64,000 nucleotides of DNA from Spongiivirga sp046524175 (GCF_046524175.1 NZ_JBEFZF010000006.1:62001-126000), one strand, 5' to 3'. Positions 9,208 to 18,789 are shown, numbered from the stretch's first letter. The notes: generated by a model from the sequence alone, not told the origin. Translations and numbers: made by a program.

Positions 9208-10575
9208 CTAAATTTCTTTTTGTCTTAAAGTATTGGTATATAATTTCATTTGCTTCGTGATTCTAGGTGCCAGGTAGATAACGGCAATCATATTAGGAAT
9301 ACACATTAACGCGTAAGCGAGATCGATTAAATTCAGTACAAAATCTACAGACGCCACTGCAGCCCAGATAATGGTAACCACATAAAAAATATTATATCCA
9401 ATAGACATATTTGATTTAAACAAAAACGACAAACACTTGGTACCGTAATATGAATAGGTAAACATTGTTGAAAGCGCAAACGAACTAACAATAATCATGA
9501 GCAACACATCTCCGTAGCCAAACAACGTTTTCTTAAAGGCAATTAAGGTCATTAATATACCGTTACTTTCGGCTTCCAAGTGCGCTCCACTAATAATAAT
9601 GACTACTGCGGTTAATGTACAAACCACAATAGTATCAATAAAAGGTCCAAGCATAGCTACCAAACCTTCTTTTACCGGTACGTCTGTTTTAGATTGACCG
9701 TGATACATGGGTGCACTACCCAATCCTGATTCATTACTGAATACCGCTCGTCTAACACCCAGAATCACCATACCCCAAAACCCTCCTTGCACCATGGTAT
9801 TAAGATTAAAAGCCTCCGAAAAAATGATCCCTAAAGATGGTAATATCTGATTAGCATTCATTATCATAATAAACACAACTGCGATTAAATATAATAACAC
9901 CATAAACGGAACAATTGCAGTAGTTACTTTGGTAATTTTTTTTAGTCCCCCGAATACTACAAACGATGTAATGATGGCACATACCATACCAACAATCCAT
10001 TTCCAATTAGCCACCCCAACATCTACAATTGAAATATTAGGCTGAACCACATTCATGAAGGTCTGCGTAAACTGATTTACCGTAAAAACTGCTAAAAAAC
10101 CAATCAAACCGGCTAAACAGAAAAAAATGGCAAGTGGTTTTGCCTTTTTACCTATACCTTGAGTAATATAATACATAGGTCCAGACAGTATCCCATTTTC
10201 ATCATCATTATCCCTATACATAACTGCAAGACTACAGGAATAAAACTTAACACACATACCAATAATGGCAGTAATCCAGATCCAGAAAACGACACCTGGC
10301 CCTCCTTTATAGATTGCTATCGCCACGCCAGAAATATTACCAAGACCCACTGTAGCTGCAACAGCAGCCGACAACGCTTGAATATGACTAACTTCCCCAG
10401 GGTCATCTTGATTATCGTATTTACCTCTTGTAATGTTAACAGCGTGTCTAAAATATCGATACGGTAATAAGCGGGAATGAATAGCGAGGTAAAGACCACC
10501 TCCGACTACAAAAATGAGCATAATCCATTCTGCAAATGGGATAAGGCTTGAAATAAAATCTGAAACTGTCTTCAT
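9208..10575 (-). CDS. Sodium:alanine/glycine symporter (AGCS family)
   Basis: 455 residues with about ten membrane helices. AGCS signatures are clear: ALSAAVAATVGLGNISGVAI near residue 50-70 (the GxGN substrate/ion site), GPMYYI, and the RRAVFSNESGLGSAPM stretch. It would import small neutral amino acids with Na+, as expected for a marine organism. The start MKTVSDFISSL is the only sensible one. It is monocistronic, and the next gene (10662, plus strand) is divergent. Confidence 0.95.
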   Translation of the reverse strand: MKTVSDFISSLIPFAEWIMLIFVVGGGLYLAIHSRLLPYRYFRHAVNITRGKYDNQDDPGEVSHIQALSAAVAATVGLGNISGVAIAIYKGGPGVVFWIWITAIIGMCVKFYSCSLAVMYRDNDDENGILSGPMYYITQGIGKKAKPLAIFFCLAGLIGFLAVFTVNQFTQTFMNVVQPNISIVDVGVANWKWIVGMVCAIITSFVVFGGLKKITKVTTAIVPFMVLLYLIAVVFIMIMNANQILPSLGIIFSEAFNLNTMVQGGFWGMVILGVRRAVFSNESGLGSAPMYHGQSKTDVPVKEGLVAMLGPFIDTIVVCTLTAVVIIISGAHLEAESNGILMTLIAFKKTLFGYGDVLLMIIVSSFALSTMFTYSYYGTKCLSFLFKSNMSIGYNIFYVVTIIWAAVASVDFVLNLIDLAYALMCIPNMIAVIYLAPRITKQMKLYTNTLRQKEI

Positions 10576-10661
10576 AAAATTATCTGGTTAAGATAGGTAT
10601 TTCAAAGAAATTTAAACGCGTAGGCAGTATATTTATAAAAACAATTTAATCGCTTGTAAAC

Positions 10662-11240
10662 TTGAATATAATCACGTGCCGTTTCATATTAGTCATTCTT
10701 CTAATCGGTTGCAGCAGCTCGATTGTGGCCCAGGAAAAACTTGAAAAAGAATACCGAATTCGCCTAAACCAAGTCCCCCAGCCAGCGTTAGATTATGTCT
10801 CTACATATAACTTTCAAAAAGTAAAATGGTATGCCGAAGAAAGCTTGAAAGGTATTTCTATTGAAGCAAAAGCACGAACAAATAAAAAGTACTTCAGCAT
10901 CGAGTTCGATAAAAATGGAATTCTGGAAGATGTAGAGATCACAATTAATAAAGCCGTAATAGTAGGCGATGCAAACAAGAATATCAATCAGTACCTCGAT
11001 GAAAATTTTAGACGATATCGTATTAGAAAAATACAACAACAATTTTCCGGAAACCCGAAAGATATTCGTGATCTAATTAAAAATAAGACCATTAATCCTG
11101 TTACGATAAAATATGAGTTAATTGTAAAGGGAAAAGATTCCTCAGGTGTTTATTTATATGAGTTATTATTTAATGATAAAGGAAAATTAGAACAACGGTC
11201 AAAAATAATTTTCAGAAACTCAGATAATTTAGAATACTAA
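10662..11240 (+). CDS. Exported protein of unknown function
   Basis: 192 residues starting at a TTG codon. No ATG precedes the signal peptide (CRFILVILLIGCSSSIVAQ), which must belong to the protein, so TTG at 10662 is the supported start. The mature part is charged and has strands such as SIEFDKNGILEDVEI and YELLFNDKGKLEQR, reminiscent of PepSY-like periplasmic sensors of other Bacteroidota, but a family call is not secure. Its stop codon overlaps the next ATG (TAATG at 11240), so the two are translationally coupled. Confidence 0.75.
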   Translation: MNIITCRFILVILLIGCSSSIVAQEKLEKEYRIRLNQVPQPALDYVSTYNFQKVKWYAEESLKGISIEAKARTNKKYFSIEFDKNGILEDVEITINKAVIVGDANKNINQYLDENFRRYRIRKIQQQFSGNPKDIRDLIKNKTINPVTIKYELIVKGKDSSGVYLYELLFNDKGKLEQRSKIIFRNSDNLEY

Positions 11241-11926
11241 TGGAATTAAGAGCTTTTAAATTTCTCTTTATTAGTTTCTGTTTGCTGATTAGCGCAAATA
11301 TAGGTGCTCAGGAAAACCGTCAATTTGGAATGTTACCCGCCCTGAACTTAAGAAAATCGCTTCACAATAATTGGAAGCTAAATTTCAAGGTCGAGTCACG
11401 TCAACAATTTTCAAAAAAAAATAACGGGATTAACCAAAACTATGAGTATCTGCTAACAGACTTATCAGTAATCGTGGCTAAAAAAATAGGTCTTAATAAT
11501 TCACTGGCATCAGGTTATCTAACAAGACTGGAAGATAGTAGTACGTCACATCGATTCATTGAGCAATTTACCATAGTAAGAAGATATAATGGTTTTCGTT
11601 TATCTCATCGCTTTAGAGCGGATCTTACCCTTAATAATAATGAAAAGCCTGAGACAAGATTTCGATACCGTATTGCACCAGAAATACCGTTATCCGGACT
11701 TGCTGTTGACGAAAACGAATTCTACTTAAAAATGAATAATGAATATGTACTAAGCTTTCAAAATCGTCAAGAGGACCTAGAAGTTAGATTAGTATCAAGC
11801 TTGGGATATAGACTCTCTAAAAACAATCGTTTTGAGCTCGGTCTTGATTACCGTATAGACAACTTTGTTAGTAACAATACTAGAAGTAGGTATTGGCTTT
11901 TACTTAACTGGTATGGCAGCATTTAG
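11240..11926 (+). CDS. DUF2490 outer-membrane beta-barrel-like protein
   Basis: 228 residues with a signal peptide (CLLISANIGAQ). The alternating aromatic/polar strands, the LRKSLHNNWKLNFKVESRQQ segment and the C-terminal SRYWLLLNWYGSI ending are typical of DUF2490, a predicted small outer-membrane barrel. It is translationally coupled to the preceding exported protein, which suggests one functional unit in the envelope. Substrate or role unknown. Its last bases overlap the convergent AraC gene by 4 bp. Confidence 0.75.
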   Translation: MELRAFKFLFISFCLLISANIGAQENRQFGMLPALNLRKSLHNNWKLNFKVESRQQFSKKNNGINQNYEYLLTDLSVIVAKKIGLNNSLASGYLTRLEDSSTSHRFIEQFTIVRRYNGFRLSHRFRADLTLNNNEKPETRFRYRIAPEIPLSGLAVDENEFYLKMNNEYVLSFQNRQEDLEVRLVSSLGYRLSKNNRFELGLDYRIDNFVSNNTRSRYWLLLNWYGSI

Positions 11927-12810
11927 GAAACTTGTTTCATGCTAGATAAACGATATTGACCTGGGGACATTTTTAAATGACGTTTTATGTATTTTACGAA
12001 ATAAGAAGCGTCATCAAACCCTAGCTTATAAGCAATTTCTGAAATTTGCAGGCTGGTAAATTGTAGTAATCGTTTTGCCTCTAAGACAAGACGCTCAGAG
12101 ATAATAACAGAAGGTGGCTTGCCGACTACTTGCTTTGTAATTGTGGTTAATGTTTTAGAGGATATATTAAGTAATAAAGCGTAATCCTTAACCGAAAGTC
12201 CTTCGTTAAAATGGGCTTCTAATAATTCTTTAAACTGAAAATAGACCACTTCATATTGGCTATTAAATGCAAAAGATTGTCGGGTATCGTTTTGGTAAAT
12301 TCGCTCTAAAATGATCAGAAATGACTTCAATAGAAACCGGATAATCTCTTCATATCCAAATTGATCTCGTCTCTTTAATTCCAATTTAATAAGATCAAGA
12401 TAGGTTTCTGCCTTTTTTGCAACTTCTTGTCCTATTGAATAAAACGGTTTTTCTTCAGATTTAAAAAGTTTATACTTTAGAAAAATATCAACATCAGAAT
12501 GCATGAAAAAACTCTCGTTAAAATGAATCAAAGCTCCTTCTATCTCTAAATCTTGATCAAAAGCATGAACTTGATCTTTAGAAATAAACAAAATGGTATT
12601 GGGTTGTAGATTGTACTCTTTAAAATCAACAAAGTGCTTACCTCTTCCTTTCGTAAACCAAATTATTTGATAATAACTATGTGAATGGGGTCGTGCTGCT
12701 TCATTTAAGCTCTTCTTTCGATACTGATTTAAATCATACAACTCAAACTGCAATTTTTCAGGATGCTGTTTGTGTAAATGATATTTTGCTATTTGATCTG
12801 AATTTGACAA
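11923..12810 (-). CDS. AraC-family transcriptional regulator
   Basis: 295 residues. The N-terminal half is a cupin-like ligand domain (HSHSYYQIIWFTKGRGKH and NTILFISKDQVH). The C-terminal half is a double helix-turn-helix: LSVKDYALLLNISSKTLTTI, then the AraC signature SEIAYKLGFDDASYFVKYIK with SPGQYR. It lies at the 3' end of the minus-strand Mo-cofactor block, 11 bases after the rhodanese, and may control it. The ligand is unknown. Confidence 0.92.
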   Translation of the reverse strand: MSNSDQIAKYHLHKQHPEKLQFELYDLNQYRKKSLNEAARPHSHSYYQIIWFTKGRGKHFVDFKEYNLQPNTILFISKDQVHAFDQDLEIEGALIHFNESFFMHSDVDIFLKYKLFKSEEKPFYSIGQEVAKKAETYLDLIKLELKRRDQFGYEEIIRFLLKSFLIILERIYQNDTRQSFAFNSQYEVVYFQFKELLEAHFNEGLSVKDYALLLNISSKTLTTITKQVVGKPPSVIISERLVLEAKRLLQFTSLQISEIAYKLGFDDASYFVKYIKRHLKMSPGQYRLSSMKQVS

Positions 12811-12821
12811 GACCTTCCTAA

Positions 12822-13199
12822 CTAATTTGTTGACTTTTTAGTCCAGCCCTTGTAACCCGGCGAAAAATCATAGATCTCTTTAAACCCCAGCTCAAGTAAG
12901 ATAGTACTCGCCTTTTTACTTCTGCCACCGGCATGGCAATAGACATAGATTGGTTTTTGAGGATCAAGTTTACCAACTTTTTCTTTAAAGGTATCTTCCT
13001 GCAACACATCAATATGTAAGGCGTTCCTTATAAAACCTTTTTCATATTCAGCAGTTCTTCTAACATCCACCAACTGGACATTTTCTTGTTTTATTTCTTT
13101 TTCAAAAGTTGCAATATTATCGATAACTACGACCTTACCTTCCTGCGAACAGCCTATTAAAGGAAGTAAGACAAAAATGTAAATGAGAAAGTTTTTCAT
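12822..13199 (-). CDS. Rhodanese-like lipoprotein
   Basis: 125 residues with a lipoprotein signal (LLPLIGC, Cys17) and one rhodanese domain: LVDVRRTAEYEKGFIRNALH, then the active-site loop VYCHAGGRSKKA with a catalytic Cys. A single rhodanese domain can carry a persulfide and act as a sulfurtransferase. It is exported, so it would act in the periplasm rather than feed cytosolic Moco sulfuration. It sits 10 bases downstream of the flavin amine oxidase gene. Confidence 0.88.
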   Translation of the reverse strand: MKNFLIYIFVLLPLIGCSQEGKVVVIDNIATFEKEIKQENVQLVDVRRTAEYEKGFIRNALHIDVLQEDTFKEKVGKLDPQKPIYVYCHAGGRSKKASTILLELGFKEIYDFSPGYKGWTKKSTN

Positions 13200-13209
13200 T
13201 CTTTAATTT

Positions 13210-14253
13210 CTATTTTAAAAATTGTTCAACTACTTGTTGTCCTCGCATTATAGCACCATCCATGTAACCACCAAATTCGGTAGCAGTTTCGGAACCTGAA
13301 AAAACCAAACGATCATTCATGTACCTTTTTTGAAATACCGGATTCCCATATTCAGGGCTTAAATACACCGATTTTATGGTCTCGCAAGATGTATGTCTAT
13401 CTGAAGACCAATCTTTTTCATCGTAAGTTACATAATTCAACACCTCTTCGCCTAAATGCTTGTTCAAATAACTTAGAATTCGCTCCTTTCTTTTATCTGA
13501 TTCGAGATCTCTCAATCCTTCATTAATAAACCCCATCAGGCTAAACTTATTTTCACTTTCATTTGTATGATCATATAGTTCAGTAACCGCTCCAACCTGC
13601 CCAATGATTGTACCGGAAAATCCTTTGTCTCGCCAAAATGGGCATTCAAATGTTAAGCCTACCTTCATCGCATTGCTCATCCATGTATGAGTTCGTTGCA
13701 TTGCCGCTTCGACAAATTCGGGTAACTCAGGTTCATATTTAATTCTGGCTGCAATCCTGGGCGGAATGGTGCAAATTACTTTTTGAGTTAAAATCTCCAT
13801 CTCCGGTGTGGTAACAACCAAACCATTTTCTACCTCAAGAATATTGAGTACGTTTTGACTTAACTGAATTTTATCTAAAAAAGGTTGTGCCAATGTATTG
13901 ATCATCCGTATAGATCCTCCGCCAATACGGTATGCTGATGGAACAGAAGTATCACTTTCAAACAAATGTGACGGCGCCATTGAATTATAAACCAAAACAC
14001 TAGTACCTTTTACATATTGATGAAATTTTTGAATACTGAGGTCATCTAATAATTTGACAACATTGGTATGGTGATTTTGAAACCAGGCAGCTCCGAAATC
14101 CACCGCATTTCTCGTTAATATCCGTCCTCCTATCCGATTTCTTGACTCGACAATCATAAAGTTGTCTATCCCATTTTTCTTAAGATAATAGGCAGAGGTA
14201 AGTCCTGACAACCCAGCACCTATAATCAAAAAATCAGTTTTGCATTCCTTCAT
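13210..14253 (-). CDS. Flavin-containing amine oxidase-like protein
   Basis: 347 residues. An N-terminal FAD Rossmann motif DFLIIGAGLSGLTSAYYL is followed by the amine-oxidase R-x-G-G-R motif (SRNRIGGRILT) and the C-terminal FAD-contacting SGSETATEFGGYMDGAI. The protein is somewhat shorter than typical monoamine oxidases (about 450), so the substrate domain is reduced. No signal peptide. It is probably co-transcribed with the rhodanese lipoprotein, but a 97-base gap separates it from moeB, so membership in the Moco operon is uncertain. Substrate unknown. Confidence 0.85.
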   Translation of the reverse strand: MKECKTDFLIIGAGLSGLTSAYYLKKNGIDNFMIVESRNRIGGRILTRNAVDFGAAWFQNHHTNVVKLLDDLSIQKFHQYVKGTSVLVYNSMAPSHLFESDTSVPSAYRIGGGSIRMINTLAQPFLDKIQLSQNVLNILEVENGLVVTTPEMEILTQKVICTIPPRIAARIKYEPELPEFVEAAMQRTHTWMSNAMKVGLTFECPFWRDKGFSGTIIGQVGAVTELYDHTNESENKFSLMGFINEGLRDLESDKRKERILSYLNKHLGEEVLNYVTYDEKDWSSDRHTSCETIKSVYLSPEYGNPVFQKRYMNDRLVFSGSETATEFGGYMDGAIMRGQQVVEQFLK

Positions 14254-14350
14254 AGCTTATAAACTGTAAGCAAAATGCTAAGGTATTTGCTTTCATTTAT
14301 AGTGGATTGAATTTATAGGATAATTAATGGTAATTATGGGAAGAGCCTAC

Positions 14351-15421
14351 TCAGTTACTAGTTACCCTCTGAAGTGCGTTATAACCGCCTTCTACATTGA
14401 TAAACGTTGATTCCGGATATTCCTTTTGAAGTTGATTAATCGCTTTAAGGCTCCGAACTCCGGACTGACATATGCAATAAACTGGCTTTTTAAAATCAAT
14501 AAGATTTGCATATTCGTTGATTTCATTTAAAGGAATATGGATGACATCTTGTAAATGGTAGGTATCATACTCCTGTTTAGTACGAACATCTATACATTGT
14601 ATGCTACTATCCATGATAAGATGCTTAAATGCAAAAGTATCAATTGTTGAAAAGGGCACTTCACAGCTAAGATCATACGAATCTTGAAGCTTGTCAATTC
14701 TCAAGTTCTCGTCAACCCTTTTTATACTGAACTTGTGATATTGCTGATCAAGAGTATTGACTATGAGCAATTTTCCAGAGAGCGGATTACCAATTTCAGT
14801 TAGTACCTTTACCACCTCTAAAGCTTGCAAATTCCCTACAATACCCGGTAAGATTCCAAGAACACCTTGTTCATTACAATTAGGAATTTCTTCAGCCTTT
14901 GGCATAGTGGGAAAAAGGCAACGATACGTTGGTCCTTCTTTATGGTTAAATACACTTACATGACCTTCAAAACTATGCAATGCGCCGTATATGAATGGTT
15001 TTTTAAGAAGAACACAAGCATCATTTACTAAATAACGTGTTGGAAAGTTATCCGAAGCATCAACCACCAAATCGAATTTTTTAATGATCTCAATGGCGTT
15101 TGAAGTATTTAGTAAGGCATTATACCCCTCAAATACAGTATCACTATTTTGAGCTTTAAGCTTTTCAATGGCAACCAGAACTTTCGACCTATTTACATCT
15201 TCTTCTGTATATAACACTTGTCTATGAAGGTTACTTAAACTCACTACATCATTATCAATTAAACCAATGGTACCAACACCCATCGCATTTAAATATTGTA
15301 AAACGGGAACGCCTAACCCGCCAGCACCAACAATCAGTACTTTTGCGTTATGTAATTTATCCTGAGCACGTTGCCCAAAACTTGATAAAGTGGTCTGCCG
15401 TATGTAACGATCTTCGTTCAT
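14351..15421 (-). CDS. moeB: MoeB/ThiF E1-like enzyme fused to rhodanese
   Basis: 356 residues. The N-terminal ThiF/MoeB adenylyltransferase domain has YIRQTTL..FG, the nucleotide loop KVLIVGAGGLGVPVLQYL (residues ~28-45), the SNLHRQVLY block and DASDNFPTRYLVND. The C-terminal rhodanese domain (from about residue 255) has CIDVRTKQEYDTYHL and the active-site loop CQSGVRS. It would adenylate the C-terminal Gly of MoaD, encoded four genes upstream, and deliver sulfur through the rhodanese Cys. The two CxxC zinc pairs of E. coli MoeB are not retained: GPTYRCLFP keeps one Cys of the first pair and the second pair is absent. It lies 6 bases after moaC. Confidence 0.9.
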   Translation of the reverse strand: MNEDRYIRQTTLSSFGQRAQDKLHNAKVLIVGAGGLGVPVLQYLNAMGVGTIGLIDNDVVSLSNLHRQVLYTEEDVNRSKVLVAIEKLKAQNSDTVFEGYNALLNTSNAIEIIKKFDLVVDASDNFPTRYLVNDACVLLKKPFIYGALHSFEGHVSVFNHKEGPTYRCLFPTMPKAEEIPNCNEQGVLGILPGIVGNLQALEVVKVLTEIGNPLSGKLLIVNTLDQQYHKFSIKRVDENLRIDKLQDSYDLSCEVPFSTIDTFAFKHLIMDSSIQCIDVRTKQEYDTYHLQDVIHIPLNEINEYANLIDFKKPVYCICQSGVRSLKAINQLQKEYPESTFINVEGGYNALQRVTSN

Positions 15422-15427
15422 TTTGTT

Positions 15428-15907
15428 TTACCGAGCAAAATCTGATTTTCCACCAGTCTTTTTGTCTAAATGAATATCTGTTATATGAATATCATGAGAG
15501 AGTGCTTTGCACATATCATAAATGGTAAGTGCTGCTACCGATACACCAGTCAATGCCTCCATTTCAACACCAGTGCGTTCATTGCATTTTACCTCGCATT
15601 TAATGGCTAAGCCTTCAGGAATAGGATCAATTTCAATGTTTATTTTTGATAACGGTAGTTGATGACATAAAGGAATTAAATCAGCTGTTCTCTTTACAGC
15701 CTGAATCCCGGCAATTATTGCTGTTTGGGTGATACTGCCCTTTTTACTTAAAAAGTCTTGACTTTTTAATGCTGCAAAAACTTTTTCAGGAAAAGTCACT
15801 TTTCCTGAAGCGATGGCAACTCTAGTAGAAACAACCTTATTTGAAACGTCAACCATTGAAGCATTACCGGAGTTATCGATATGTGAGAGTTTTTTATTCA
15901 TGTTCAT
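15428..15907 (-). CDS. moaC: Cyclic pyranopterin monophosphate synthase MoaC
   Basis: I choose the start MNMNKKLSHID at 15907 (about 159 residues, normal for MoaC), because the upstream in-frame ATG at 15946 lies within moaE and adds an unrelated leader. The conserved blocks are ARGKVTFPEKV-like (IASGKVTFPEKVF), LIPLCHQLPLSKI and RTGVEMEALTGVSVAALTIYDM, plus the C-terminal KKTGGKS. It completes conversion of the MoaA product into cPMP. It is in an operon with moaE (18 bases) and moeB. Confidence 0.96.
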   Translation of the reverse strand: MNMNKKLSHIDNSGNASMVDVSNKVVSTRVAIASGKVTFPEKVFAALKSQDFLSKKGSITQTAIIAGIQAVKRTADLIPLCHQLPLSKINIEIDPIPEGLAIKCEVKCNERTGVEMEALTGVSVAALTIYDMCKALSHDIHITDIHLDKKTGGKSDFAR

Positions 15908-15924
15908 GTAAAATCTGTAATGCC

Positions 15925-16344
15925 CTAGGGAGTTGAAGATACCCAAACCGTTTTATTTTCAAAAAACTCCTTCTTCCATATAGGAACTCGCTCTTTTAAG
16001 GTATCAATTAAATAGCGACACGCTTCAAAACAAGGGTTACGATGAGCCGATGAAGCGCCAACCATTACAACAGGCTCTTCAATTAGCTTTTTACCTACTA
16101 CATGATGCATCAAGACTTTATTCAATTCCCATTTTTCGGTTGCTTCTTTTGCTATTGATTGCATTTCTTTAAGTGCCATTTTCTCGTAGGCTTCAAAGTC
16201 TAGCGCCTCAACAGTTTCATTTTGTGTCACATTACGTACACTTCCAATAAACACACAAACACCACCACTTTTGGGATGTGATAGCTGTTTATAGGCAATT
16301 GCTGTATCTATATTATCAACTATTTTTATTTCTATACTCATCAT
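15925..16344 (-). CDS. moaE: Molybdopterin synthase large subunit MoaE
   Basis: 139 residues. MoaE signatures are VCVFIGSVRN, LDFEAYEKMA, HVVGKKLIEEPVVMVGASSAHRNPCFEACRYLID and the catalytic-lysine tail VPIWKKEFF. It forms the heterotetramer with MoaD that inserts dithiolene sulfur into cPMP. Its ATG overlaps the moaD stop (TAATG), so the two subunits are translationally coupled, fitting 1:1 stoichiometry. Confidence 0.96.
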   Translation of the reverse strand: MMSIEIKIVDNIDTAIAYKQLSHPKSGGVCVFIGSVRNVTQNETVEALDFEAYEKMALKEMQSIAKEATEKWELNKVLMHHVVGKKLIEEPVVMVGASSAHRNPCFEACRYLIDTLKERVPIWKKEFFENKTVWVSSTP

Positions 16345-16586
16345 TAACCGCCGCTTACTGGTGGAATAATCGCCACCTCATCACCATCATTTACTTTCAT
16401 CATATCGCTAGCATAATTACTGTTTACAGCAATAGCAAGCGATGATAACTCCTGAAATTTTGGGTACTGTTGAACAATATAATTTTTTAGTTCACCTACA
16501 GTTCTAGGCGAATTAGCTCCATCTTCCACTTCTAGGACTGATTGTCCGACAATGTCTTTCGCTATACCAAATAAAAGTATATTCAT
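16344..16586 (-). CDS. moaD: Molybdopterin synthase sulfur carrier MoaD
   Basis: 80 residues with a ubiquitin-like fold pattern (NILLFGIAKDIVG start, late DEVAIIPPVSGG). The C-terminal Gly-Gly is the site adenylated by MoeB and converted to thiocarboxylate. It sits 2 bases after moeA and overlaps moaE by one base. Confidence 0.95.
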   Translation of the reverse strand: MNILLFGIAKDIVGQSVLEVEDGANSPRTVGELKNYIVQQYPKFQELSSLAIAVNSNYASDMMKVNDGDEVAIIPPVSGG

Positions 16587-16588
16587 TT

Positions 16589-17803
16589 TTATAACTCATT
16601 TCTATAATAAACAAACGGATACGTTTCTCCTTTTTTAAATACTGTTTTCCCTTGGGGCAGTATCAGAAAACCGTCTGTATGAACCAGGTTCACAAAATCG
16701 CCAGATCCATTTCCAAAAATGGGCGTTGCATGTAAAACCCCATCTTCTCCGCTATGCACTTTCGCTTCTGTAAAGAACGTTAGATCAGGTTTGAATTGAA
16801 TATCCTCGGATAAAGCCACATAGGTTTCAGACGCCTTAGTCCCTAAAGAAGCTCGAATCCAATGACGAATATATATATACAAACACACAAACGATGAAAC
16901 TGGATTTCCAGGTAAGGCAAATACAGGTTTGCCATCATCTGAAGTTCCGAACCAAAATGGTTTTCCAGGCTTTTGTTGTATTTTATGAAAGTGCTTTTGT
17001 ACTCCTAATGCGGTAAGTACATCCGGTAAAAAATCGTATTTCCCCTTAGAAACTCCACCAGTAATTACCAAAAAATCATAAGTCTCTAGTAAGACTTTGA
17101 TAATTTGTTCCATTTCAATTTTATTATCAGGCAAGTGCTTTAAATCGCATGGCACTCCCCATTCGTTTAAAGTATTCTTGATACCATAAACATTCGATCT
17201 TCGTATTTGATGGGCTAAAGGTTTCTCGTGTACATCAACCAATTCATCACCAGTAGAAATAATAGCAGCCTTGGGCATTTCTATTACTTTCAAATAATCT
17301 TTCCCGATTGCGGCAGCCACATTGATCTCAGCACTTGACAACCGTTCTCCTTTACTCTTAACAACTGTTCCTTGTTTGATATCAACACCCTTAAAATGAA
17401 TATTCTGCTTTTGTTTTACGGTGTCTATCATGATGTTAGCGACGCCATTTTCAATGGCTAGGTCTTCATAGCGAATTACGGTATCGGCATTATTAGGTAA
17501 GATACCTCCTGTCATGATCTCTATACAATCATCCCGATTAATTAATGTTTTTTGTGGTGATCCCGCGGCCGCGGTTTCTTGAATAGGTAATTGTAGAATC
17601 CCACTTTCAAAAGAACTGTAATTTATTGCTATACCATCCATAGCAACTCGATCATAAGGAGGAAAATCACGGTCCGCAATCAAATCTTCAGCAAGAAAGC
17701 AGTCACCCGCTTCGGTAATTGGGACACTAACTATTGGAAACTTTCGGACTTGATTGGCAATAGTCTCTAGCGCTTCGGTAAATGTGATAAACGTACGCTC
17801 CAT
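16589..17803 (-). CDS. moeA: Molybdopterin molybdenumtransferase MoeA
   Basis: 404 residues, the usual MoeA length. The conserved segments are DRDFPPYDRVAMDGIAI near the N-terminus, AAAGSPQ, IMTGGILPNNADTVIRYED, ISTGDELV, VITGGVSKGKYDFLPDVL and the ALPGNPVSSFVCLYI block. It inserts molybdate into adenylylated molybdopterin. It is tightly packed in the operon, 2 bases after moaA. A MogA/MoaB partner is not seen in the window. Confidence 0.96.
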   Translation of the reverse strand: MERTFITFTEALETIANQVRKFPIVSVPITEAGDCFLAEDLIADRDFPPYDRVAMDGIAINYSSFESGILQLPIQETAAAGSPQKTLINRDDCIEIMTGGILPNNADTVIRYEDLAIENGVANIMIDTVKQKQNIHFKGVDIKQGTVVKSKGERLSSAEINVAAAIGKDYLKVIEMPKAAIISTGDELVDVHEKPLAHQIRRSNVYGIKNTLNEWGVPCDLKHLPDNKIEMEQIIKVLLETYDFLVITGGVSKGKYDFLPDVLTALGVQKHFHKIQQKPGKPFWFGTSDDGKPVFALPGNPVSSFVCLYIYIRHWIRASLGTKASETYVALSEDIQFKPDLTFFTEAKVHSGEDGVLHATPIFGNGSGDFVNLVHTDGFLILPQGKTVFKKGETYPFVYYRNEL

Positions 17804-17805
17804 AG

Positions 17806-18789
17806 CTACCCTCCTATTACGCTCATACTTTCAAGATGATCGTGCTTTGTGTTCTTCATTTTTTCGGCAACAAAACCGTTTTCAGGTTTCAGCTTTACTA
17901 GTTCCACAAATTTTTCAGTTAGTTCTTTATCGGTAACCCCTGAACGCATAAAATCCCGAATATTAAATACTCCGCTATCATACAGACAGCTTTTGATATC
18001 TCCTTTTGCAGTTATTCGCAATCGGTTACAGGTATTACAGAAGGTTCTTGAAAAGGCAGGAATAATACCAACATCCCCTAGAAAACCATCGATTCGATAG
18101 CTAGTGGCTGTATCTCCGTGTTTACCTTCTTTTTTATGAAAATCAGGATACTTTTTTATAATGGTATTATAGATGTCAGTGGCTTTAAAGACCGTTTTAT
18201 TCTTTTTGTACCCTCCATTAAAAGGCATTTCCTCAATAAAACGAACAGAAACAGGATATTGCTTTGCCAGACCGACTAATGGAATAATATCTTCTGTATT
18301 TATATCATTCATCACCACCGCATTAATTTTAAGCTTAAAACCTTCTTTCAAAAGGGTATAAAAAGTGGACATTACTTTATCAAAATCATCCCGTCGGGTA
18401 ATCTTCTTAAATCGCTTAGCATCTAAGGAATCTAAACTTAGATTTAGCTTGGTAATTCCCATTTCTTTTAGCTTGGGAATTTGCTTTGTCATTAAGGTCC
18501 CATTTGTAGTGATTCTGATATCAGGATATTGATCAAGGGTATATGTTTTTTCGAGTAGGGTCATGAAATCCTTTCTTAAAAAGGGCTCGCCTCCAGTAAA
18601 TCGTACTTTATTAAAACCAAGATTCCCTAAAACGTTTAAAAGGCGCGTGATTTCTTCATAGCTTAACAAATGTGCACTTGGTTCATACGGAACACCTTCT
18701 TTGGGCATACAATAAAAACAACGTAAGTTACATCTATCGGTAACTCCGATTCTTACATAGTTAATCGACCTGTTAAAACTATCTTTCAT
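17806..18789 (-). CDS. moaA: GTP 3',8-cyclase MoaA (radical SAM)
   Basis: 327 residues. The radical SAM cluster CxxxCxxC is DRCNLRCFYC (Cys20, 24, 27). FTGGEPFLR is the SAM-binding GGEP. A second 4Fe-4S site lies in CNTCNRLRITAKGDIKSCLY, and the C-terminal Gly-Gly (SVIGG) essential for activity is present. It is the first gene of the moaA-moeA-moaD-moaE-moaC-moeB operon and catalyses the first step of Moco synthesis. The promoter must lie in 18790-18932, shared with the divergent xdhC-like gene. Confidence 0.97.
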   Translation of the reverse strand: MKDSFNRSINYVRIGVTDRCNLRCFYCMPKEGVPYEPSAHLLSYEEITRLLNVLGNLGFNKVRFTGGEPFLRKDFMTLLEKTYTLDQYPDIRITTNGTLMTKQIPKLKEMGITKLNLSLDSLDAKRFKKITRRDDFDKVMSTFYTLLKEGFKLKINAVVMNDINTEDIIPLVGLAKQYPVSVRFIEEMPFNGGYKKNKTVFKATDIYNTIIKKYPDFHKKEGKHGDTATSYRIDGFLGDVGIIPAFSRTFCNTCNRLRITAKGDIKSCLYDSGVFNIRDFMRSGVTDKELTEKFVELVKLKPENGFVAEKMKNTKHDHLESMSVIGG

